From: Tumebacillus amylolyticus
GTDB taxonomy: Bacteria; Bacillota; Bacilli; Tumebacillales; Tumebacillaceae
Assembly: GCF_016722965.1 (NCBI RefSeq)
Contig: NZ_JAEQNB010000005.1
Location: forward strand, 186,001 to 250,000
Reading direction: 5' to 3'
DNA length: 64,000 bases
Positions 58,967 through 64,000 of this stretch are shown here, in pieces. Made by a program: the position numbers and the translations under genes. Under the pieces are notes generated by a model. The model was given only the letters and a program-made list of their open reading frames with translations, had not been told where the DNA came from and searched no databases. The stretch's first letter is position 1; every line of letters starts with the position of its first letter.

Positions 58967-59278
58967 CTATTCGCCGGCGTTGACCAAGTTGGCTTCTTCC
59001 ATTTGTGCCAGCAGTTCGCTGTAGACTTCGTCCTTGCGCTTGGTCAAGGACGGGCAGGAGTAGCCGCCTGCGCACATGAAGCACGGCAAGGAACTGCCAT
59101 GCAGAACTTTCAGCGGTTGGAGCGTGTCGGCGCCGCCGGTCAACAGCAGGCGATATTGGCGGTTGTATCCTTCAAAACCGGAAGATCCGCCGATCAAGAA
59201 GTCGATGAACGACTCGTCCGATTCACCAAGTTTATGTCGCTGGATCTCCAAGTCGAAAATCCGGTTGTTAATTTGCAT
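58967..59278 (-). CDS. Hypothetical protein with a Cys cluster (103 aa)
   Basis: A soluble protein with SSLPCFMCAGGYSCPSLTKR, a C-x2-C-x5-C cluster that could bind metal or form a disulfide, and an amphipathic C-terminal helix (DEVYSELLAQMEEANLV). GGAGGAGG precedes ATG. Monocistronic. No family recognised. Confidence 0.72.
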   Translation of the reverse strand: MQINNRIFDLEIQRHKLGESDESFIDFLIGGSSGFEGYNRQYRLLLTGGADTLQPLKVLHGSSLPCFMCAGGYSCPSLTKRKDEVYSELLAQMEEANLVNAGE

Positions 59279-59413
59279 GCAAAATTCCTCCTCCGAGATG
59301 TTAAGCTTCTCCCTGCATCTTCCCCATCAAGGGCAAACTCTATCCGCGTCTTGAGGGTTGCAGTGCCAATTCTTGTGAAAGCAATCCTTCACAGATTGTA
59401 CCACAAAACAACG

Positions 59414-59770
59414 CTACAGAACCAATTTCGCGAGACGTTTCGGCGCGCTGCGAAGGTAGCCTTCGAGAATCAACTCTTGAACTTCTTGCCAATCAATCGT
59501 TTCGTTGGTGTCGAGAGAGACCCAACCGTGACGTCCTATGTAGGGGGTTTTGGAATAGCCGGCTTTTTGCAAGAGCAAGTCTTGCGTGGTCGGCAGGGTT
59601 TTGATCGCCAAGGTCGCGATCGGGGCGTTTTCGCCCATCATGACGAACGGCTTGTCCGTGACGCGAAACGATGTATGACCAAAAGAGTCCACAGCTTCTG
59701 TGACCTCGGGGAGTTTCATGGAGATCTCGCGCACTTTGGCGAGCAGTTCCAGACCTTTTTGAGATTTCAT
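59414..59770 (-). CDS. MmcQ/YjbR family protein (CyaY-like fold)
   Basis: A 118-aa protein. KLPEVTEAVDSFGHTSFRVT, KPFVMMGENAPIATLAIKTL and GRHGWVSLDTNETIDWQEVQ, then ELILEGYLRSAPKRL fit the YjbR fold, a DNA-binding-like wing. No target is known. GGGAGGTCC before ATG 59770 fixes the start. Confidence 0.88.
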   Translation of the reverse strand: MKSQKGLELLAKVREISMKLPEVTEAVDSFGHTSFRVTDKPFVMMGENAPIATLAIKTLPTTQDLLLQKAGYSKTPYIGRHGWVSLDTNETIDWQEVQELILEGYLRSAPKRLAKLVL

Positions 59771-59810
59771 GGGGGGACCTCCCTCTATAAGTTCCACACT
59801 GTCCATCGTA

Positions 59811-59858
59811 CCAAAAAAAACCACCGAGTCCTATGACTCAGTGGTTTTTTGGCGACTG
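59811..59858. terminator. Terminator of the YdjO-like gene
   Basis: AACCACCGAGTC / GACTCAGTGGTT stem with A8 and T6; bidirectional. Confidence 0.92.
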
Positions 59859-60083
59859 GATTTGGACGCCCTTTTTCATCGACTTCATATCGGTGTTCGA
59901 GTTCGCCAACAGGGGCAACACTCTCATCCCGCTTTCCATCGGGTGCTGACACAGAGGGCAAGTGGGTACGTGTTCAAAAGCAAAGTTGTCTCGCATCCAC
60001 CCCTTGCAGCTCTCCTGCGTGCACGACCAGATCGCAGTGTTCTCTTCCGGGACTTCCTCGACCGCTTTTCCTCGTTTATACAT
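59838..60083 (-). CDS. YdjO-type cold-inducible zinc-ribbon protein
   Basis: An 81-aa protein. WSCTQESCKGWMRDNFAFEH and TCPLCQHPMESGMRVLPLLA give a four-cysteine ribbon; the blocks match what I recall of B. subtilis YdjO (cold-inducible). It lies just downstream of a cold-shock protein gene in the same direction, separated by a terminator, so both may respond to cold. Start ATG with AGGGGG upstream. Confidence 0.87.
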   Translation of the reverse strand: MYKRGKAVEEVPEENTAIWSCTQESCKGWMRDNFAFEHVPTCPLCQHPMESGMRVLPLLANSNTDMKSMKKGVQIQSPKNH

Positions 60084-60105
60084 GACAGAACCCCCTTTTG
60101 CAAAG

Positions 60106-60142
60106 AAAAACTGCCCCTAACACAAGTTAAGGGCAGTTTTTT
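60106..60142 (-). terminator. Terminator of the cold-shock gene
   Basis: AACTGCCCCTAAC / GTTAAGGGCAGTT stem with T5-6. Confidence 0.92.
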
Positions 60143-60158
60143 GGTTATGAGCTGAGGC

Positions 60159-60359
60159 TTACAGCTTTACAACGTTCTCAGCTTGCGGGCCACGGTTGCC
60201 TTGGACAACGTTGAATTGCACGCGTTGACCTTCGTCAAGAGTTTTGAAGCCGTCGCCTTGGATAGCGGAGAAGTGTACGAAGACGTCGGAACCGCCTTCA
60301 ACTTCGATGAAGCCAAAACCTTTTTCAGCGTTGAACCATTTTACGTTACCAGTTTGCAT
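60159..60359 (-). CDS. Cold-shock protein (CspA/CspB family)
   Basis: A 66-aa OB-fold nucleic-acid chaperone. [20 protein letters not shown] holds RNP1 (KGFGFIE) and VFVHFSAI holds RNP2. It melts RNA structures at low temperature. CTGGAGG precedes ATG 60359. The long AT-rich leader upstream is typical of cold-shock transcripts. Confidence 0.97.
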   Translation of the reverse strand: MQTGNVKWFNAEKGFGFIEVEGGSDVFVHFSAIQGDGFKTLDEGQRVQFNVVQGNRGPQAENVVKL

Positions 60360-60530
60360 TTGAGAAAACCTCCAGAAATTTGGGATGTAACATGCTCTTT
60401 TTATTCCGTTAACCAAAATAAAATTCACACATTGCGAAAAGTTAGCAAGTACAAAGTTGATAACCCTTTGCAACAAGTGAATTCAGGTTGTCGTCTTTGT
60501 AATTGATCTCATCTTACCATGTCTGGAACC
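60360..60530 (-). promoter_or_regulatory. AT-rich leader / promoter region of the cold-shock gene
   Basis: About 170 non-coding bases before the csp ribosome site, much more AT-rich than its surroundings. csp leaders commonly fold differently with temperature; no specific cold box could be identified by eye. Confidence 0.4.
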
Positions 60531-60585
60531 AGAACGCAAGCCTTGAAGGATCTAGAAATCATTCACGAAACAGACAGTTTATTTG

Positions 60586-60622
60586 AACAAAAAAGGACAT
60601 GCCCTTGGACACGTCCTTTTCT
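60586..60622 (-). terminator. Terminator of the TetR/MBL operon
   Basis: AAGGACATG / CACGTCCTT stem with A6 and T4. Confidence 0.82.
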
Positions 60623-60624
60623 CC

Positions 60625-61290
60625 TTAGGAATGGGCTTTGAGATACTCTTCCACTTGTTCGGACGGCTGGAAAACCGGCTTGCCGTGGCAGATCTCCACG
60701 CGCTTCGGCTTGAGGTCGCGCAGGCAAGCTGCACTCTGCACCGCCTGAGCCATGTCGGCGGTGAACATCCGCATCGGGCGACGGAGACGTCCGTTTTTGG
60801 AAGTAAAAAGGTCTCCGGAAAGCAAGACGCCGTCCTGTTCATGGTAATACACGACATGTCCCGGCGAGTGTCCGGGGGTGAAGACGGGCAGCAAGCTCCC
60901 CACACGTTGCAGGGAGTTCTCCCCTTCCCCAAGCGGTGTTGTGATTTTGCGCGGGATGTTGTGTTCCGGTTTCTTGCGACGCGGGTAGATTTGGTCGCCG
61001 TCCATGTAGGGAATCTCCGTCGCATGCGCGTAGACGGGGACGGTGTACCGCTCGAGAATGGCTTTGACCGAGCCCACGTGATCGCCGTGGCCGTGGGTGA
61101 GGAGAATTCGTTGTAAAGTTCCGGTTGCTTTCATCTGCTCCAAGAACTTGAGAATTCCCTTCGCCATAAACGGCATCCCGGCATCGACCAGCGTCAACCC
61201 GTCCTCCTCTGCAACCACCCAAACGGTGCAGGGAATCAACATCCAAGACTTCAAACTCCAGATATGTTCCGAGATTTGCTCAATTTTCAT
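60625..61290 (-). CDS. MBL-fold metallo-hydrolase
   Basis: A 221-aa metallo-beta-lactamase-fold enzyme. The metal motif is LLTHGHGDHVGSV; further ligands are His in FTPGHSPGHVVYY, Asp in LLSGDLFTS and His in EICHGKPVFQ. The overall type is that of glyoxalase II or lactonase-like hydrolases. It starts in an ATGA overlap with the TetR gene, so the regulator and enzyme are co-expressed. Substrate unknown. Confidence 0.93.
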   Translation of the reverse strand: MKIEQISEHIWSLKSWMLIPCTVWVVAEEDGLTLVDAGMPFMAKGILKFLEQMKATGTLQRILLTHGHGDHVGSVKAILERYTVPVYAHATEIPYMDGDQIYPRRKKPEHNIPRKITTPLGEGENSLQRVGSLLPVFTPGHSPGHVVYYHEQDGVLLSGDLFTSKNGRLRRPMRMFTADMAQAVQSAACLRDLKPKRVEICHGKPVFQPSEQVEEYLKAHS

Positions 61291-61913
61291 CGGTGCATCT
61301 CTCCCTTGACGACGATTTGTTGAAACCCGGCAAGCATGACATCGACGGCGAGGTCAAACGTGGGGGCCAGTCGCGCAAAGAGTGCGTCGAGCGGCTCCTC
61401 CGAAGTCTGGTACGTCCCCATGATGCCGTGCAAGGTAAAAAAGTACACGCGCGTATACGCCAGCACCGAATCTTCGCTCTGCCCCGGCGGCAAACAATCA
61501 CGAATCCCCTGCCGAAGCTGACCGAACAGCTCCAGACGCAGTTTTTGAATCCTAAGAGCTTCGGGGTCTACCTCATCGACACGCGAGGCACGGGTCATGA
61601 AAAAAACCGTGTACAGATTGCGATTCGCAAAGCAGAAATCGAGGAACGTCCGCGAAATCGACTTCACACGTGCAACGGGCGTCATCGCCTGATCTTGTAA
61701 GATCGTCGAAAACTGATCCCGCAGGTCTTGCATCGGCGGCATGGAGAGCCGGTGCAGGAGGGCTTCTTTGTCCTTGTAATAGATGTAGATCGTCGTGTGC
61801 GAGCAACCCGCCGCCTTGGCGATTTCGCGCATCGTGACTTTCTCAAAGCCACGCTCTGCAAACAGGTGGGCTGCCATTTCCAAGATTCTTCGTTTGGTTT
61901 CATCCGAGCGCAT
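61287..61913 (-). CDS. TetR/AcrR family regulator
   Basis: A 208-aa repressor. The N-terminal HTH reads KRRILEMAAHLFAERGFEKV then TMREIAKAAGCSHTTIYIYY; the C-terminal domain is the variable ligand pocket. A near-perfect operator palindrome covers its own promoter (61930-61976), so it should be autorepressed together with the MBL-hydrolase gene. The inducer is unknown, perhaps the hydrolase's substrate. GAGGGTG precedes ATG. Confidence 0.94.
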   Translation of the reverse strand: MRSDETKRRILEMAAHLFAERGFEKVTMREIAKAAGCSHTTIYIYYKDKEALLHRLSMPPMQDLRDQFSTILQDQAMTPVARVKSISRTFLDFCFANRNLYTVFFMTRASRVDEVDPEALRIQKLRLELFGQLRQGIRDCLPPGQSEDSVLAYTRVYFFTLHGIMGTYQTSEEPLDALFARLAPTFDLAVDVMLAGFQQIVVKGEMHR

Positions 61914-61929
61914 GGTTTGCGTTCACCCT

Positions 61930-61976
61930 CTTCACTAACCAGTGGTTACCTAAAATATAACCACTGGTTAGTGAAG
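61930..61976. promoter_or_regulatory. TetR operator: perfect 19-bp inverted repeat over the promoter
   Basis: CTTCACTAACCAGTGGTTA (61930-61948) and its exact complement (61958-61976) flank nine bases. Each arm holds a 13-bp palindrome TAACCA-S-TGGTTA, so two regulator dimers could bind. It overlaps the -10 (TATATT, 61954-61959) and abuts the -35. Confidence 0.85.
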
Positions 61977-61983
61977 TCGTCAA
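61954..61983 (-). promoter_or_regulatory. Promoter of the TetR/MBL operon
   Basis: -35 TTGACG (61978-61983), 18-bp spacer, -10 TATATT (61954-61959), read on the minus strand. Confidence 0.65.
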
Positions 61984-61986
61984 GCA

Positions 61987-62032
61987 CAAAAAAAGCCGCC
62001 GTACACCCGAAGGTGATCGGCGGCTTTTTTCG
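61987..62032. terminator. Terminator after the second YjcZ-like gene
   Basis: AAGCCGCCGTACACC / GGTGATCGGCGGCTT stem with mismatches, A7 and T6. Confidence 0.85.
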
Positions 62033-62039
62033 AGCCTGC

Positions 62040-62171
62040 TTAGTTGCAGTGCGTCGTGGTCGTCGTGACCGGGTAGCAAATCGGAACCAGCAAGAAGAAC
62101 AGCACGAAGATGATCAAGAACACCACAGCCCAACGAGTGTAACCACCAAATACGCCGTATCCGTCCATCAT
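62040..62171 (-). CDS. YjcZ-like sporulation mini-protein (43 aa)
   Basis: A 44-codon frame: DGYGVFGGYTRWAVVFLIIF then VLFFLLVPICYPV and a Thr-rich tail. It shares FGGYTxWAVVFLIIFVLF with the mini-protein at 51640-51729, so they are paralogues about 10 kb apart. AGAGGGGGTT precedes the first of two ATGs. Likely a spore or membrane mini-protein. Confidence 0.75.
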   Translation of the reverse strand: MMDGYGVFGGYTRWAVVFLIIFVLFFLLVPICYPVTTTTTHCN

Positions 62172-62301
62172 TTTAACCCCCTCTGTTCTCTGTTCGAACT
62201 TACACCACATCGTATGGCGAAAGAGGGGGTCGAGACACGGCGAGTACCTAGATGTCCTACAAATGGGTGAATGACCAGGAAGCTTGTTTTGAACGTTGAC
62301 C

Positions 62302-62430
62302 TTACAGGGTCAACTCCCAGGTCTCGCCGATCAAGTCATGGCCGTTGATCCCGAATCCTCCTCATGGAAAGACTTTCAGATGATACCCAATTTTCTGCGT
62401 GGCTGACAGGTTTCCTTTCTGGGCATAATT
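62302..62430 (-). pseudogene. Possible degraded C-terminal gene remnant
   Basis: The 302-base gap between the mini-protein and the next gene holds no intact gene. On the minus strand it reads KIGYHLKVFP, an in-frame TGA at 62362-62364, then GGFGINGHDLIGETWELTL and TAA. The composition is protein-like across the stop, suggesting the relic of a lost gene. No family could be named. Confidence 0.3.
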
Positions 62431-62473
62431 GTTGGAACTGGAATTTTTTCGAATGAAGGATGGAGTCGGATCG

Positions 62474-62959
62474 ATGAAACTGTTCTGGGTCACGCTTGTG
62501 GAGTTGCTTCTGCTCGCTGTGGTGTGCATCGCGTCTTGGCGTACGAAGAAATACATATCAAAGGCCGAGAGGGTCGCGATCTTTCTGATGTTCGGGTCGA
62601 TGACCTCAGACTTTATCATCATCATGTCGATGAACAATCAATTCTGGAAACACGGCATACAAGGCCCGATACCTCTGGCGTTGAACCTGATGAACCGAGT
62701 TGTGGTACTCCCGTTGATGGGCACCCTGTTCGTCAACGACTACGCCGGGAGGTTGGGGCTTCTCCCGAAGTTGCGGGTCTTCGGCAAGTGGCTGCTCCTC
62801 TTTATCGGAGTGGGCTACCTGTTTGTTTGGCTTGATCTCCTGCGCTATCTCCACTGGGAGTGGTATTGGTCCATTCCCGAATGGACGGTCAAACTACTCG
62901 TCACCTTGGGATTCTACAAGTTCTACCAATACTTGTTGCGGCGGGAGGAGTTTCTGTGA
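62474..62959 (+). CDS. CBO0543-like membrane protein, first of pair
   Basis: A 161-aa protein with four to five spans (LFWVTLVELLLLAVVCIASW; FLMFGSMTSDFIIIMSMNNQ; WLLLFIGVGYLFVWLDLLRY). Its pattern recalls the CBO0543-type membrane proteins of spore formers, of unknown function. ATG 62474 has GGAG eight bases upstream; an earlier ATG at 62453 lacks a site. Its stop overlaps the GTG start of the next gene. Confidence 0.68.
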   Translation: MKLFWVTLVELLLLAVVCIASWRTKKYISKAERVAIFLMFGSMTSDFIIIMSMNNQFWKHGIQGPIPLALNLMNRVVVLPLMGTLFVNDYAGRLGLLPKLRVFGKWLLLFIGVGYLFVWLDLLRYLHWEWYWSIPEWTVKLLVTLGFYKFYQYLLRREEFL

Positions 62960-63480
62960 CGATTTTTGCTTCCGGCGAGTCGTGGGATGCCAACGAAAAT
63001 TTCGTTTTGGTGTCTTCGATCGTCCTGATTCTGATGCAGGCGTTTCTCATCAAAAAAATGCCGGTGCCGCTCATCGTGTTGATCTGGGTGTTTAACTACT
63101 TTCTCGTCCAACTGGCCGACATGGTCATCGCGGTGCCGCCGCTGAATTTGTACGACATCATGGACAGTCCGAAGTTCGAATGGAGCGATTTCTTCACGCA
63201 TTTGTTCATCTATCCCACGATCGGGTTTCTGTTTGTGTATCTGTATCAGAAGTGGGAGCCGCACGATTTGCAGATCGCCGTGTATGTAGTCTTCTGGTCG
63301 TTGCTGTCGGTGTTGTACGAATGGTTGGCCGTGAAATTCGGCGTGTTCCACTATTCCGGCTGGAAATTGTGGTGGTCGTTCTTCGTGTACATCGTGGTGT
63401 TCGTGCTGAATCTGTTGTTTGTACGCAAGATGCGAAGCCTGTTGGAGGAACTGAAAAAAACACCCACCAGCCTCGGCTAG
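62956..63480 (+). CDS. CBO0543-like membrane protein, second of pair
   Basis: A 174-aa protein with about five spans. It starts GTG in a GTGA overlap with the previous stop, after GGGAGGAG, and opens TIFASGESWDANENFVLVSS; the WDANENF-type start is characteristic of the family. FTHLFIYPTIGFLFVYLYQK and LYEWLAVKFGVFHYSGWKLW follow. The two coupled genes probably encode interacting subunits. Function unknown. Confidence 0.72.
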   Translation: MTIFASGESWDANENFVLVSSIVLILMQAFLIKKMPVPLIVLIWVFNYFLVQLADMVIAVPPLNLYDIMDSPKFEWSDFFTHLFIYPTIGFLFVYLYQKWEPHDLQIAVYVVFWSLLSVLYEWLAVKFGVFHYSGWKLWWSFFVYIVVFVLNLLFVRKMRSLLEELKKTPTSLG

Positions 63481-63496
63481 TGGGTGTTTTTTTTCC
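63455..63496. terminator. Bidirectional terminator overlapping two convergent gene ends
   Basis: AACACCCACCAG / CTAGTGGGTGTT stem with A7 and T8; both stop codons lie within it. Confidence 0.9.
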
Positions 63497-64000
63497 ATTC
63501 GGCAACGTATTGATCGAGCGTTTTGTGCAGTTCTTGGCCGATCTGAGTGTATTGCTCGTCGTTCAGGTTGGCGAGGGAGACGCGGATCGACCACGTAGGT
63601 CCGTGGAATCCACCGCCGTTGAGCAACACGATCGACGAATTCTCCGCCAGTCGGAACAGGATGTCGACCGGCTCGTAGTTTTTTTTCAAGAACTCCGTGA
63701 AGAGGTTGCCGTAGTGTTTCGCCGACCATTCCTCCAAATCAAACTCCGTGTAGTAATCGGCGTCTTGAGGGAGATTCGGTTTAGGCAGACCCAATCCTTC
63801 GTACAGCAGGTTCATGCGACGGTGACAGATGTCCTTGGTCAGTTGCTTGTAGCGATTCTCTTCATCCAACAGCGCAAACGCGCAGAAAATCGCCATCTGC
63901 ACCTGCTGCGGCGTCGAGAGTCCCGCGGTGTGGTTCATCGCCACGGAGCGGCTGTCTGCCACCATTCGGTCGAGAAACGGAATCTCGTCAGGCGTTTGGG
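63477..64000 (-). CDS. Aspartate 4-decarboxylase (AspD/AsdA type), C-terminal part, cut by window edge
   Basis: About 174 C-terminal residues of a PLP-dependent aminotransferase-fold enzyme. SVAMNHTAGLSTPQQVQMAI, CHRRMNLLYEGLGLPKPNLP and NSSIVLLNGGGFHGPTWSIR, then VSLANLND match bifunctional aspartate aminotransferase/aspartate 4-decarboxylase, which makes alanine and CO2 from aspartate, often coupled to an aspartate-alanine antiporter for proton motive force. The N-terminal half and any antiporter gene lie beyond the window. Confidence 0.9.
   Translation of the reverse strand, partial: QTPDEIPFLDRMVADSRSVAMNHTAGLSTPQQVQMAIFCAFALLDEENRYKQLTKDICHRRMNLLYEGLGLPKPNLPQDADYYTEFDLEEWSAKHYGNLFTEFLKKNYEPVDILFRLAENSSIVLLNGGGFHGPTWSIRVSLANLNDEQYTQIGQELHKTLDQYVAEWKKNTH

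Overview
The window reads as chromosome of an endospore-forming, Gram-positive Firmicute, most likely of the Alicyclobacillaceae/Tumebacillus type. This is inferred from the gene content: an RsfA-type prespore regulator, YlbF, YlbP, a DUF896 (YnzC) protein, two YjcZ-like mini-proteins, MurT/GatD, an SLH-domain protein, copper-amine-oxidase-like stalk domains and a YdjO-type cold protein. Shine-Dalgarno sequences are strong, GTG and TTG starts are common, and nearly every transcription unit ends in a clear hairpin terminator. I see no IS element, prophage, CRISPR array or rRNA. The window is cut inside purB on the left and inside an aspartate 4-decarboxylase gene on the right.

Layout. 0-20 kb is mostly housekeeping: purB and a HAD phosphatase, rsfA-like, a cysteine desulfurase with thiI, an MFS pump behind a possible leader-peptide attenuator, a GapB-type GAPDH divergent from degV, a MidA-type methyltransferase, clpP, a rhodanese, a Lon-N-domain protein, many small conserved proteins, a BaiN-type flavoprotein, and a solute-binding protein fused to a stalk domain. 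At 20-26 kb come four tRNAs (Ser, Thr, Tyr, Met), gatD/murT for lipid II amidation, an LCP ligase with a long Gly/Thr/Pro tail, an L,D-transpeptidase and tRNA-Arg. At 26-38 kb are an SLH surface protein, an M50-like protease, a chemoreceptor, a secreted stalk-ankyrin protein, a FixH-like/SCO/cytochrome c respiratory cluster leading into folB, and a flavodoxin-fold reductase next to a DUF4188 protein.

38-52 kb is the most interesting stretch. (i) A three-gene operon encodes an Lgt-like membrane protein, a COG1964/Tes-like radical SAM enzyme and a small membrane protein. (ii) A GtrA/GtrB/hexose-transferase cassette follows. (iii) A tight operon encodes a WXG100-headed protein with a glycine-zipper C-terminus (candidate type VII effector), a small membrane protein (candidate immunity protein) and a 260-aa soluble protein (candidate chaperone). 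(iv) An XRE-TPR (RRNPP-type) regulator overlaps by 4 nt an unannotated 56-codon secreted prepeptide carrying two GPDVTP repeats; this looks like an undescribed peptide quorum-sensing pair. A neighbouring TPR gene appears to have lost helices 2-3 of its HTH.

52-64 kb holds a DMT exporter, a histidine-kinase remnant, MgtC, an amino-acid permease, an OppB/OppC-like permease pair without ATPase or binding protein, YdjO and Csp cold-shock genes, a TetR/MBL-hydrolase operon with a large perfect operator palindrome, and two overlapping CBO0543-like membrane proteins. All assignments come from reading motifs by eye; no database search was run.
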